From positions 124,001 to 188,000 of the forward strand of contig JBBKVO010000001.1 in NCBI GenBank assembly GCA_037968475.1: DNA of 64,000 nucleotides, read 5' to 3'. Origin of the DNA: SB11 sp037968475. GTDB lineage: Bacteria; Bacteroidota; Bacteroidia; UBA8524. Below are positions 42,818-51,768 of the stretch, one piece after another; position 1 is the first letter of the stretch; every line of letters begins with the position of its first letter. Below the pieces are notes generated by a model. The model did no database searches. It saw only the letters and a list, made by a program, of their open reading frames with translations, and was not told the DNA's origin. Position numbers and translations under genes: made by a program.

Positions 42818-44218
42818 TTATTTTAGGTTGCCCACCATATCCTCTGGGCGAACCCAAAGGTCAAACTGTTCAGAAGTTAGCAAGCCCAAATCAATAGCGG
42901 CTTGTTTAAGTGTTGTGCCCTCTTTGTGTGCTTTTTTAGCAATTTTGGCAGCATTATCGTACCCTATATGCGTATTCAGCGCAGTAACTAACATTAGTGA
43001 GTTATCAAGATTCTTTTTAATATCTGTGTAGTTGGGAGTGATACCCACAGCACAATTATCATTAAAAGATACACAAGCATCGCCAATCAAACGAGCACTG
43101 TGCAATACATTAGCAGCAATAAGAGGTTTAAAAACGTTAAGCTCAAAATGGCCGTTGCTACCGCCAATACTTACCGCTACATCATTACCCATTACCTGTG
43201 CACATACCATAGTAAGTGCTTCGGGCTGGGTTGGGTTTACTTTACCCGGCATTATTGATGAGCCTGGCTCGTTATCAGGTATAACAATCTCGCCAATGCC
43301 ACAACGGGGGCCACTGCTTAGCATACGCACATCATTACCTATTTTCATAAGAGATACAGCGGCGCGTTTCAAAGCTCCACTAAGCTCTACCATACCATCG
43401 TGGGCGGCAAGGCTTTCAAATTTATTAGGGGCAGTAATAAAAGGATAACCACTAAGATGAGCGATTTTTTCAGCTACCCTTTCAGCATATCCTGCAGGCG
43501 CATTAAGCCCAGTACCAACGGCTGTGCCACCAAGTGCTAACTCACTAATAGCAACAAGTGCATTTTTTATAGCACGTATGCTATTGGTAAGTTGTTGAGC
43601 ATATCCGCTAAACTCTTGCCCAAGCGTTAGGGGGGTAGCATCCATAAAGTGGGTGCGACCTATTTTTACTATATCTTTAAACTCTTCGGCTTTTTGAGCT
43701 AAAGTGTTGTGCAACAATTCTAAACCGGGTAGGGTTATTTCCATCACTTGCTTGTAAGCAGCAATGTGCATAGCCGTTGGATAAGTATCGTTGCTCGATT
43801 GTGATTTGTTTACATCATCATTGGGGTGTAATACTTTCTTTTCATCCAGTAAATTACCACCTTGTACTACATGACCACGGTTGGCAACTACCTCGTTCAC
43901 ATTCATATTACTTTGTGTCCCGCTGCCTGTTTGCCATATCACCAAAGGAAATTGGTCGTCAAGCTTACCATCAAAAATCTCGTCGCACACCTTACCTATA
44001 AGCTCTGCCCTTTCAGCAGGTAATACACCCAAATCAGCATTGGTTAGTGCAGCCGCTTTTTTAAGAATGGCAAAAGCACGAATTATCTCAATAGGCATCT
44101 TATCAGCAATGCCGCCAATTTTAAAATTTTGCAACGAACGTTGGGTTTGTGCTGCCCAATATACATTGGCAGGTACTTGTACCTCGCCCAAACTATCGCG
44201 TTCTATCCTATATTCCAT
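42818..44218 (-). CDS. fumC: Class II fumarate hydratase
   Basis: 466 residues. The signature GSSIMPGKVNP is at 319-329. TGSGTQSNMNVNE lies at 97-109, and the catalytic His is in KIGRTH (His190). Class II enzymes are iron-independent tetramers that interconvert fumarate and malate in the TCA cycle. Length and motifs are standard. A TACCTTTGCGCC promoter box lies 30 bases upstream. Confidence 0.97.
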   Translation of the reverse strand: MEYRIERDSLGEVQVPANVYWAAQTQRSLQNFKIGGIADKMPIEIIRAFAILKKAAALTNADLGVLPAERAELIGKVCDEIFDGKLDDQFPLVIWQTGSGTQSNMNVNEVVANRGHVVQGGNLLDEKKVLHPNDDVNKSQSSNDTYPTAMHIAAYKQVMEITLPGLELLHNTLAQKAEEFKDIVKIGRTHFMDATPLTLGQEFSGYAQQLTNSIRAIKNALVAISELALGGTAVGTGLNAPAGYAERVAEKIAHLSGYPFITAPNKFESLAAHDGMVELSGALKRAAVSLMKIGNDVRMLSSGPRCGIGEIVIPDNEPGSSIMPGKVNPTQPEALTMVCAQVMGNDVAVSIGGSNGHFELNVFKPLIAANVLHSARLIGDACVSFNDNCAVGITPNYTDIKKNLDNSLMLVTALNTHIGYDNAAKIAKKAHKEGTTLKQAAIDLGLLTSEQFDLWVRPEDMVGNLK

Positions 44219-44248
44219 GTGGTTTTGTGTTAAATTTTATCGGTGGCG

Positions 44249-44256
44249 CAAAGGTA
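44249..44256 (-). promoter_or_regulatory. -7 box for fumC
   Basis: On the minus strand TACCTTTG followed by CGCC. Identical to the box before the beta-CASP gene at 44637. Confidence 0.5.
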
Positions 44257-44296
44257 ATAAAATGCCTTTAGTATTCATTAGTAGGGGCAAATAGTT

Positions 44297-44530
44297 GTTA
44301 GTGTTTGGTTGTTAGTGTTTGGTTGCTAGTTGTTAGAGAAGAGAGAAAAGTCTTTAATCTTTCTGCTGATGTCTGATATTAGATGTCGGGATGGAAAGCC
44401 GCAGTGTTTTAATCTTTCTACTTAATACCTTCTACTTACTACTGATGTCAGATACTAGATGTCAGATGTCTGGGTAGAAAAACCGCAGTGTCTTAATCTT
44501 TCTACTTAATACCTTATACTGATTTCTGCT
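44297..44530 (+). repeat. Tandem and degenerate direct repeats
   Basis: The 44219-44649 spacer is gene-free. It has two tandem copies of GTTAGTGTTTGGTT (44297-44324). Two imperfect copies of a ~50-base unit then follow, each containing CGCAGTGT, TTAATCTTTCTACTTAATACC and ACTGAT (about 44401-44455 and 44483-44530). The words TACTTACTACTGATGT and TTAGATGTCGG also occur near 26425, so this is a dispersed family. Confidence 0.65.
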
Positions 44531-44636
44531 AGCAATATTTTAGAATTTCAGTTTTCTGATTTAGAATTTAAATCATCAATCCTAAATGATAATTGTTAAA
44601 TGTACAATGTCTAAATGCTGAAAAATAAAATACACT

Positions 44637-44644
44637 TACCTTTG
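44637..44644 (+). promoter_or_regulatory. -7 box, near-leaderless start of the beta-CASP gene
   Basis: TACCTTTG followed by CGCCG and the ATG at 44650. With a start site about seven bases after the box, the message would begin at or next to the start codon. Confidence 0.5.
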
Positions 44645-44649
44645 CGCCG

Positions 44650-46053
44650 ATGAAATTGACATTTTGGGGTGCCACAAGGCAGGTTACGGGCAGTATGCAC
44701 ATGGTACAATTGCCCAACGGATATACGATATTGATAGATTGCGGGTTGGATTACGAACAGCAAAAACGTTTTGGCAGCTTAGGCGATGTGGAATTTCCTT
44801 TCCACCCACAGGATATAAATGCGGTAATACTTACACACTCACATATAGACCATAGTGGTAATTTACCCTCGTTGGTAAAACAAGGCTTTAGGGGCAAAAT
44901 TATTTGTACCCCTGCCACTGCCGATATTACAGGCTTGTTGCTTATAGACAGCCTTAATATTATGGAGATGGAACGCAACCAAAGCAATAGAAGTAAAGGA
45001 GGCAAAGGCAGCAGTAGTAAAAAAATGCCCTTTGGCTACAAACACCTGCGCGAAACTGTGGAGCGCATGACACCCGTTGTTTTGAACAAAAGCTTCCGTA
45101 TTACCAACGGAGTGGATATGGAGTTTTTCAACTCGGGGCATATATTAGGTGCAGCCAGCGTATTGCTGAGAGTACACGATGGTGAAAAAGAAATCCGCAT
45201 TGGTTTCACCGGCGATTTGGGTAACTACAATAGTCAATTAGTGCCTGACGCACAGCCAATGGGCGAGTTGGATTATCTTATTACAGAAAGTACTTACGGC
45301 GGTCGTACTCACGTAGCACAACGTAGCCCAACAGATGAGTTGCTACACTATATTAATCTAGCGTGTGTTGAAAACGTAGGCCGACTTATAATACCGGCCT
45401 TTAGTGTGGGACGTACTCATGCCATAGCATTTACTTTTCACCAACTATACAGGCAAGGTAGGCTGCCCAACGTAAAAATATTTGCCGATAGTCCTTTGGC
45501 TATTAAAACAGCTCGCTTTCACCATAAATATATTGACAGCTTAAACCAAGAAGCACAAGATCTGTATAGAAGGCATAAAGATTTATTTGAGTTTGAAAAT
45601 CTTGAGTTTGTTGAAGATGCTAAAAATAGTGATTGGTTGAAATATGAGCCAGACCCTTGTGTTATAATTTCAGCAGCGGGTATGGTTGAAGGCGGACGTA
45701 TACAACAACATATACGCGCTAATATTAGCAATCCTTCATCACACATACTTATAGCAGGCTTTTGTGCAGAAGGAACACTAGGTTATCGTTTGCTGCAAGG
45801 TCAATCTACCTTATCAATAAAAGGGAAAGATATGCCTGTTCACGCTAGTGTACACAGAACTGATGCCTTTAGTGCCCACCCTGATAATACAGGATTAATA
45901 CACTATATAGCAGAAGCGAATAGCCCAAAACTGAAAAAGATATTTTTAGTACACGGCGAAGAAAGCAGTATGATGGCACTAAAAAACAACCTTATAGAAC
46001 AAGGTATTACACAAATAGAAACCCCACAAAAAGGACAAAGTTTTGAAATATAA
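44650..46053 (+). CDS. Beta-CASP metallo-hydrolase (CPSF/RNA-specificity family)
   Basis: 467 residues. Metallo-beta-lactamase motif 2 is HSHIDHSGNLP; a later His is in SGHILGAASVLL and the Asp in TGDLGN. The beta-CASP insert carries ADSPLAIKTA and the RNA-specificity end has GMVEGGRIQQHI and VHGEESSMMAL. The set of motifs matches archaeal and bacterial CPSF-like nucleases, which cut RNA using two zinc ions. No KH domain precedes it, unlike archaeal aCPSF1. The bacterial role is poorly known; RNA processing in the cytoplasm is the best guess. Confidence 0.9.
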   Translation: MKLTFWGATRQVTGSMHMVQLPNGYTILIDCGLDYEQQKRFGSLGDVEFPFHPQDINAVILTHSHIDHSGNLPSLVKQGFRGKIICTPATADITGLLLIDSLNIMEMERNQSNRSKGGKGSSSKKMPFGYKHLRETVERMTPVVLNKSFRITNGVDMEFFNSGHILGAASVLLRVHDGEKEIRIGFTGDLGNYNSQLVPDAQPMGELDYLITESTYGGRTHVAQRSPTDELLHYINLACVENVGRLIIPAFSVGRTHAIAFTFHQLYRQGRLPNVKIFADSPLAIKTARFHHKYIDSLNQEAQDLYRRHKDLFEFENLEFVEDAKNSDWLKYEPDPCVIISAAGMVEGGRIQQHIRANISNPSSHILIAGFCAEGTLGYRLLQGQSTLSIKGKDMPVHASVHRTDAFSAHPDNTGLIHYIAEANSPKLKKIFLVHGEESSMMALKNNLIEQGITQIETPQKGQSFEI

Positions 46054-46092
46054 ATTGCAATAGTTTTTTAACCTTGCAGTGGTATAATTTTT

Positions 46093-46114
46093 AGGCAAAA
46101 CATACGTTTTGCCT
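46093..46114 (+). terminator. Hairpin after the beta-CASP gene
   Basis: AGGCAAAAC-ATAC-GTTTTGCCT. The T run starts only about eight bases later, so termination efficiency is uncertain. Confidence 0.55.
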
Positions 46115-46145
46115 GTTACACGTTTTTTGATTTTTTTGAGTAGAG

Positions 46146-47042
46146 ATGTTGAAGTATTTTTTTAGTGTGTTTTTTATTTATTGTGCGATAAGTGTTTACG
46201 GACAACAGCCTAACAAGCTTAAGTTATCTAAAAACCACACCGCTGTATATACCTGTGCAGTAAATGAAAACTATTGGGTAGACCAAAGTATAGATAGCAT
46301 AAAGGCTGTAGATAAGGTAATAACCTGCATGAAAGCCGAAATAGCACAAGATATATTAGAAAAGAAACGCAACTATTTGCAAGTGGATTATCGCCAAAAA
46401 GACTACACCCGTATTGATAGTATTTTTAAACCCAATGGCACAAAAGATACTGCAAGCAACCGAGGCAAAACGCCACTTGTAAAAATTATACTTCAATACA
46501 ACAGGCAAGGCCAATATCTTGGCCCTTCATTAGCAATGCAAAACCCTGAGTATTCTCAGCGTGATTTCAGATTTTTTTACAACACTGCAAAGCAACTTGT
46601 TTATACGCTGAATAATGGTGAAGATAGCCCCATTTGGACTACCCAACACACAGACACGATACTAAATACAGGTTTTGAGCTAGTATATAACTACCAACGC
46701 CAGTGGCAATATGCGAGGCAAGTAGATACACTGGGCTATACCTGCACTAGAATAAACTATACATCTCCTTCACAAAACTACTATGCCGTAAATGGGGTGA
46801 TGAAAGCACTGGGTATAGAAATGGTACATAGCGGACTTGCTGCCATTGAAGGTACTATGTTGATAGAAACCAAAACAGGGCGCATAATATCTATATACGA
46901 AAGTGGTGCTTTTATTGGTAATTTGGAGATGAAAACCCCGCGTGATATACATTTATGGCCTTGCGAATACCACTACAGTAAAAACTTTGTACTGAAAGAA
47001 CTGGTGAAAAAGCCCCGCAAAAAAATCTTTGGCATTTTTTAA
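46146..47042 (+). CDS. Secreted protein of unknown function
   Basis: 298 residues. A signal peptide covers residues 1-19 (ISVYG-QQPNK). No domain is recognised. The central region is rich in Tyr, Gln and Asn with predicted beta strands (QLVYTLNNG; ELVYNYQRQW). A late segment, AIEGTMLIETKTGRIISIYES, resembles the outer-membrane-associated stretch of DUF3108-like proteins, a weak similarity only. The C-terminus is basic (KKPRKKIFGIF). Four or five scattered Cys are present. It follows the beta-CASP gene by 92 bases and ends right before a palindromic repeat patch. Confidence 0.6.
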   Translation: MLKYFFSVFFIYCAISVYGQQPNKLKLSKNHTAVYTCAVNENYWVDQSIDSIKAVDKVITCMKAEIAQDILEKKRNYLQVDYRQKDYTRIDSIFKPNGTKDTASNRGKTPLVKIILQYNRQGQYLGPSLAMQNPEYSQRDFRFFYNTAKQLVYTLNNGEDSPIWTTQHTDTILNTGFELVYNYQRQWQYARQVDTLGYTCTRINYTSPSQNYYAVNGVMKALGIEMVHSGLAAIEGTMLIETKTGRIISIYESGAFIGNLEMKTPRDIHLWPCEYHYSKNFVLKELVKKPRKKIFGIF

Positions 47043-47051
47043 TGCTGGCAT

Positions 47052-47498
47052 GAGCGTCCGCTCGTGCCCAAAATAATAGAGCGTCGCGCTCGGTAGAGAG
47101 ACTGTTTTTTCCTGTGCTGTCTTTCGCACTCCTTCAACTTCGCTCAGGATGACAACAGCCGCACTATTTGTGGTGTCTTGCCGAGTTGAGGTTAAAACAC
47201 TGTTCCCCGAAGCGTCCTCGCTTCGGGCTAGTAAGTGGTAGCGTTTCGCTACAAACAATATTTCGAGTGGACTCGAACAGGAATTAACTTCAAGCGTGGA
47301 CGCTTGAAGGAACGCCTCAGTGCTATAGTATGGGTGGCAGTCATATGCCAAACTTGATTTGGAATCTGTGCGAAGTGCAACCCTCGTTCCTCGAAGCGTC
47401 CTCGCTTCGAGATGGCAAGTGGTAGCGTAGCGTTCCGCTACAAACAAAATTTAGAGTTGACTCGAACAGGAATAAACTTCAAGCGTGGACGCTTGAAG
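47052..47498 (-). repeat. Palindromic repeat patch: composite hairpin units, copies 3 and 4, inverted
   Basis: Order is reversed relative to copies 1 and 2. H1 GAGC-GTCC-GCTC (47052-47063); H5 CCCGAAGCG-TCCT-CGCTTCGGG (47206-47227); H4 GTAGCG-TTT-CGCTAC (47238-47252); H3 TTCGAG-TGGA-CTCGAA (47262-47277); H2 CTTCAAGCG-TGGA-CGCTTGAAG (47288-47309). Then a second unit: H5 CTCGAAGCG-TCCT-CGCTTCGAG (47390-47411), H4 with a duplicated GTAGC (47422-47441), H3 degraded, H2 (47477-47498). No gene is present in 47043-47711. Confidence 0.8.
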
Positions 47499-47504
47499 GA
47501 ACAA

Positions 47505-47644
47505 GAGGCTCTCGAAAGAAGCATGGCGGGGCAGGCCAAATACGCACTCACCCTTCGTCCCGAAAGCGTTCGGGATCAGGATGACAGTCCACGCACCCCT
47601 ATCCATAGGGGGGAGAACTTTCTCTTATCCCTAACTCACGTTAA
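47505..47644 (-). mobile_element. Decayed copy of the MITE-like element
   Basis: The reverse complement of this segment follows the left two thirds of 42521-42722, from TTAACGTGAG (47635-47644) through CCCCTATGGATAGG to GAGAGCCTC (47505-47513). The far inverted-repeat end is missing and abuts hairpin H2. Confidence 0.65.
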
Positions 47645-47658
47645 TTGAGGGTTAAAAA

Positions 47659-47682
47659 AAATGCCCGCATTTGCGGGCATTT
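47659..47682 (-). terminator. Terminator of the alternative complex III operon
   Basis: ATGCCCGC (47661-47668) pairs with GCGGGCAT (47673-47680); on the minus strand a run of T follows. Confidence 0.85.
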
Positions 47683-47711
47683 ATATATTATCTTTTAAAA
47701 GAAATCACAAA

Positions 47712-49127
47712 TTATGCACCTACATCGTGGTGAACGGTTTCTTGCAAGTAAGGGTGGTTTTTCGGGAATAGGTTGGCCTTGCTTAGTGAAGTAAGCAATA
47801 CATATATAAACAAACCTGAATATATCATTGGCATACCAATTTCAAGCAAACCTATAGAACCTGTTTCTTGCATCACACCTGGTGTTACCATAAGGTATAC
47901 GTCGCTCCAGTGACCTACAAGTATCACAACAGCACCTATAATTAATGGCATTGGTTTGCGTTTATTATTACGTGTCATAAACCAAATGAAAGGGAAGAAG
48001 AAACACAATGCTAGGGTTGTCCAAAACAGTAATGCGTATGGGCCATTAAAACGTGCAGTATAGTAAGTTACCTCTTCAGGTATGTTTGCATACCATATTA
48101 ATAGGTATTGTGATACCCAAATGTATGTCCAAAAAATACTGAAGGCAAACATATATTTACCCAAATCGTGCATTACATCGTCATTAATAAATGAAAGGTA
48201 ACCTTGCGATTTAAGGAATACTACAGTTAAGGCTATTACCGCTAAACCCGATACAAAACCTGTTGCAAAGTTGTATACAGAGAATATGGTAGAGAACCAG
48301 TGTACATCAACCGACATTACTACTACCCAACTAAGGATAGAGAATAAGAAGGCGAATAAGAACGTAAACTGTGCTGAGTAACGTATTGACTTTTTAAAGT
48401 GTTTCAATTCGCCTGGTTCAGCATCATCTTCTTTTAATGATTGCTTGCGCAGTGCCCTTGTGAATAGAATAAATATTACACAAAAAGCTATTGTACCTCC
48501 GTATAACATCGCTGGGTTAAGGAATCCTGATTTACCGGCTATTACAGCATCGTAATTCGCACTTGTTTTATCAGTGATACCTTTGTGCATCCAGTGGTAT
48601 AAGTCTTCTGCTCCAAAAGCAATAGGAATAAGTAACAAAAGAAGAGCAAAAGGAAGGAAAGTACCCATTGCTTCAGGTATACGCATTAAACCTGCCGACC
48701 AGCCTGCATTGGCAAGGCGGTTAATGGCTATAAAAAATGTACCTATTATGGCTAGAAGGAAAAAGAACCAACTATTTATAAGTACGTTACTCCACAAACG
48801 AGCAGTCCAAGGTACATCAGCGTGGTGTGCCTCAGCTTCGTGTCCTGTAGTGGTAGTTTCGCTGTGGTTAGCACCATGTGCTTCTTCAGCGTGGCTATCG
48901 TGTGCAGCAGCAGTTGCTTCGGCCGCATGAGCATCACCGTTGTGGCCGCCATGTTCTTCAACAACCGTTGTATTTGTTTCGTGATGTCCGGCTCCTGATT
49001 TGTGCATAAAGATACCGGCAGTAGTAAGCACTATGCCCACTATTATGAGAACCCCAATCCACATTTTGGTGCGGGGACTCATCACATATCTTTCATCAGC
49101 TATTTGTACTAGTTCGGTATGTGCCAT
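47712..49127 (-). CDS. actF: Alternative complex III quinol-oxidising subunit ActF
   Basis: 471 residues. A long His/Ala-rich linker (about 55-105, HHETNTTVVEEHGGHNGDAH) separates the first transmembrane helix from the remaining helices. The core has about ten spans with VPWTARLWSNVLINSWFF and the ending HPYLQ. ActF is one of the two NrfD-like membrane subunits of the complex, binding quinol with ActC and passing electrons to the periplasmic cytochromes. It is the last gene in the operon; a terminator follows. The cytochrome oxidase genes often found next to act operons are not present. Confidence 0.88.
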   Translation of the reverse strand: MAHTELVQIADERYVMSPRTKMWIGVLIIVGIVLTTAGIFMHKSGAGHHETNTTVVEEHGGHNGDAHAAEATAAAHDSHAEEAHGANHSETTTTGHEAEAHHADVPWTARLWSNVLINSWFFFLLAIIGTFFIAINRLANAGWSAGLMRIPEAMGTFLPFALLLLLIPIAFGAEDLYHWMHKGITDKTSANYDAVIAGKSGFLNPAMLYGGTIAFCVIFILFTRALRKQSLKEDDAEPGELKHFKKSIRYSAQFTFLFAFLFSILSWVVVMSVDVHWFSTIFSVYNFATGFVSGLAVIALTVVFLKSQGYLSFINDDVMHDLGKYMFAFSIFWTYIWVSQYLLIWYANIPEEVTYYTARFNGPYALLFWTTLALCFFFPFIWFMTRNNKRKPMPLIIGAVVILVGHWSDVYLMVTPGVMQETGSIGLLEIGMPMIYSGLFIYVLLTSLSKANLFPKNHPYLQETVHHDVGA

Positions 49128-49134
49128 TGCAGGA

Positions 49135-49785
49135 TTAGTTGTTTTTTAAATAGTTTACGTAATGAATAACTTGCCAACGCTCTTCGGGAGTTAATACCGA
49201 TGCGTATGAACCCATAAGGTTTAACCCGTAGGTAATGGTATGGTACATTCCACCATCAGGCAATGCTTGTATTCTGCCTGATTTGTATGAAGGAATGTTG
49301 TTGGGTGGGAATTTTGCCGATACAAGGCCTTTTCCTAAACCATCAATACCATGGCATGGTGCACAAGTACGGTTAAATAATTTTTTACCGTATGCTAAAG
49401 TAGTTTCTGTTAATGGAACAGGGTTTTTTAGCATTTTTTGTGCTGAGTCTTTTCCCGCTATACTATTTGTAAACGGATATTGCATAGCCAAAAAGTTATT
49501 AATATAACTATGACCTGCTTCAAATGTCAAATCGCGAGGTATAGTACCTTGCACAGGTTCGCGCATGGCTTTACCATCAGTAGTAAGCATTCTTTCTTTG
49601 CCACTAACACCAACAATCATGTATACTTTGTCTGCCAATTGACTCATAGGTTCATAGCCTTTTGATACATACATATCAGGTGCATATTCAACCCCCGGAT
49701 TATCACCACCCGCAGTGCCACAGCTTTGAAGCATCAAAGCCAAGCCCAACGAAGGCAATATATATTTTAAGATAGTTTTTTTCAT
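49135..49785 (-). CDS. actE: Alternative complex III monohaem cytochrome c ActE
   Basis: 216 residues. Lipoprotein signal with lipobox LQSC (Cys22). One haem c motif, CAPCH at 141-145, with a later Met as the probable sixth ligand (NLMGSYASVL). It is a lipid-anchored electron carrier. Overlaps the start of ActD by four bases and lies seven bases upstream of actF, so the genes are tightly coupled. Confidence 0.9.
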   Translation of the reverse strand: MKKTILKYILPSLGLALMLQSCGTAGGDNPGVEYAPDMYVSKGYEPMSQLADKVYMIVGVSGKERMLTTDGKAMREPVQGTIPRDLTFEAGHSYINNFLAMQYPFTNSIAGKDSAQKMLKNPVPLTETTLAYGKKLFNRTCAPCHGIDGLGKGLVSAKFPPNNIPSYKSGRIQALPDGGMYHTITYGLNLMGSYASVLTPEERWQVIHYVNYLKNN

Positions 49786-50318
49786 TTGCTAACTCCTTTC
49801 TCACGGATATCAATTGCTCCGTTTTGTTTCAACACATTGCCCAACTCATCGCGACCCAATTTTTGTTTATCCATATTAATAGAAATGATATACAAATCAT
49901 CGGTTTGGCGCAAGTCTACCAATCTTTCACGTTGGCCGTGTACCATACGGTTACGATAGAAAAATAATATCATCATACCAAAAGCGGTAAACAATATAGT
50001 AAGCTCAAAAGTTACAGGTATAAACGAAGGCATATAACCATCGTTAGGTTTACCACCAATATTCATTGGAAAATCAAAAATGTTGGTAAACATTTCTAAT
50101 GCAACTGCTGATATAGCACCCAAAGAACCACATATAAATGCACCTATGGTAAGGCGGGTACGCTTAATATCCATTGCTTTTTCGATACCATGAACAGGGT
50201 GAGGTGTGTAGCAATCTTCCATTGCTACGCCCATATCCTTCATTTTGTAAGCAGATTTTAGGAATTGATCGGCATCATCATAAACGCCGTACAACATATT
50301 ATTACTCTTTTTGCTCAT
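49782..50318 (-). CDS. actD: Alternative complex III subunit ActD (DUF3341)
   Basis: 178 residues. Two hydrophobic helices (about 55-80 and 100-122) joined by a short loop with NIFDFPMNIGGKP, the hallmark of DUF3341/ActD. No cofactor site. It anchors or orients ActC/ActF in the inner membrane. Sits between actC and actE. Confidence 0.9.
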   Translation of the reverse strand: MSKKSNNMLYGVYDDADQFLKSAYKMKDMGVAMEDCYTPHPVHGIEKAMDIKRTRLTIGAFICGSLGAISAVALEMFTNIFDFPMNIGGKPNDGYMPSFIPVTFELTILFTAFGMMILFFYRNRMVHGQRERLVDLRQTDDLYIISINMDKQKLGRDELGNVLKQNGAIDIREKGVSK

Positions 50319-50335
50319 TGCCTGCTGTTTGCTAA

Positions 50336-51715
50336 TTAGTGTGAGTGATTATCGCTATCGTTGTGTTTTTTAGTTGGAGGCAAAATTGCTTTTATCTCTG
50401 CCATATTTATCACGGGCAAGAACCTGCAAAACAGGAAGAAGCAAGTGAAAAACAAACCAAATGAACCTACAAATATTCCTACCTCTGTAGCTGTTGGGTA
50501 ATACATTACCCAGCTTGAAGGCAAATAATCACGGTGAAGTGAAGTTACGATGATTACAAAACGCTCGAACCACATACCTATATTCACAATGATTGACATA
50601 AAGAATATAAACCAAGGTGTTCTACGTGCCCATTTAAACCAAAATACTTGTGGGGCTACAAGGTTACAAAACATCATAGTAAAGTATGCCCACCAATATG
50701 GCCCACTCATACGGTTAAGGAACGCGTATTGTTCGTATTGAACGCCTGAGTACCAAGCGATAAAAAATTCAGTTATGTATGCAACACCCACTATGGAGCC
50801 TGTTAGCATTACTACACGGCACATAGCATCTAAGTGGCCAAGGGTAATGTAGCTCTCGTAGTTCATTACTTTACGCACTATAATTAGTAGCGTTAGCACC
50901 ATTCCAAAACCTGAGAAGATTGCACCCGCCACAAAGTATGGAGGGAAGATGGTGGTGTGCCAACCCGGTACTAATGATGTAGCAAAGTCCATAGATACAA
51001 TGGTGTGTACCGAAAGTACCAGTGGTGTAGAGATACCTGCTAATATAAGTGATACAACCTCGTAGCGTGCCCATGTACGTACGCTACCATCCCAGCCCAT
51101 AGCGAAGAAGTGGTACATAAATTTGCGCACTTTAGTGGTAGCACGGTCGCGTACAGAAGCGATATCAGGAATAAGACCTAAGTACCAAAATAATAATGAT
51201 ACTGAGAAGTATGTTGATATTGCAAATACGTCCCAAAGTAGGGGAGAGTTAAAGTTTACCCAAAGTGAACCAAATGCGTTGGGAAGTGGTAAAGCCCAGT
51301 AAGGACCAATCCAAACCCTACCCATGTGAAATAAAGGAAATATTGCCGCACACATTACCGCAAAAATGGTCATCGCCTCAGCCGAACGGTTGATTGACAT
51401 TCTCCATTTTTGACGGAACAGCAAAAGAATTGCTGAGATAAGTGTACCTGCGTGACCAATACCCACCCAGAACACAAAGTTGGTGATATCCCACGCCCAA
51501 CCTACTGTTTTGTTTATCCCCCACATACCTAAACCAATAGTGGAAGAGGTCCATAGGTTCCAGCCTAAAATACCTAAACATATTACCGAAATGATGAACC
51601 CAATCCACCAAGCTTTGGTGGGTTTGTTTTCCATAGGGCGGCAAATGTCGGCAGTTACATCAGCGACCGTTTTTCCACCCGTTACTAGTGGTTCTCTTAT
51701 GGGAGATTCGTACAT
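50336..51715 (-). CDS. actC: Alternative complex III NrfD-like subunit ActC
   Basis: 459 residues with about ten transmembrane helices, PsrC/NrfD family. Typical stretches: WVGIGHAGTLISAILLL, WRMSINRSAEAMTIFAV and MWFERFVIIVTSLHRDYLPS. It holds the quinol-binding site and faces the iron-sulfur subunit ActB. 17-base gap to actD. Confidence 0.93.
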   Translation of the reverse strand: MYESPIREPLVTGGKTVADVTADICRPMENKPTKAWWIGFIISVICLGILGWNLWTSSTIGLGMWGINKTVGWAWDITNFVFWVGIGHAGTLISAILLLFRQKWRMSINRSAEAMTIFAVMCAAIFPLFHMGRVWIGPYWALPLPNAFGSLWVNFNSPLLWDVFAISTYFSVSLLFWYLGLIPDIASVRDRATTKVRKFMYHFFAMGWDGSVRTWARYEVVSLILAGISTPLVLSVHTIVSMDFATSLVPGWHTTIFPPYFVAGAIFSGFGMVLTLLIIVRKVMNYESYITLGHLDAMCRVVMLTGSIVGVAYITEFFIAWYSGVQYEQYAFLNRMSGPYWWAYFTMMFCNLVAPQVFWFKWARRTPWFIFFMSIIVNIGMWFERFVIIVTSLHRDYLPSSWVMYYPTATEVGIFVGSFGLFFTCFFLFCRFLPVINMAEIKAILPPTKKHNDSDNHSH

Positions 51716-51768
51716 GGCTTATCTATTCTTGATTAAATGTGTTAGTCCTCTTTTTAAAATAATAATGC

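Noticed and set aside
44297..44530. Remnant of an insertion sequence
   Set aside because: The repeats have no inverted ends and no trace of a transposase frame; treated as a dispersed degenerate repeat.
46953..47447. A 164-codon minus-strand open frame
   Set aside because: It runs through the inverted copies of the same hairpin units and into the end of a real gene; no protein family features.
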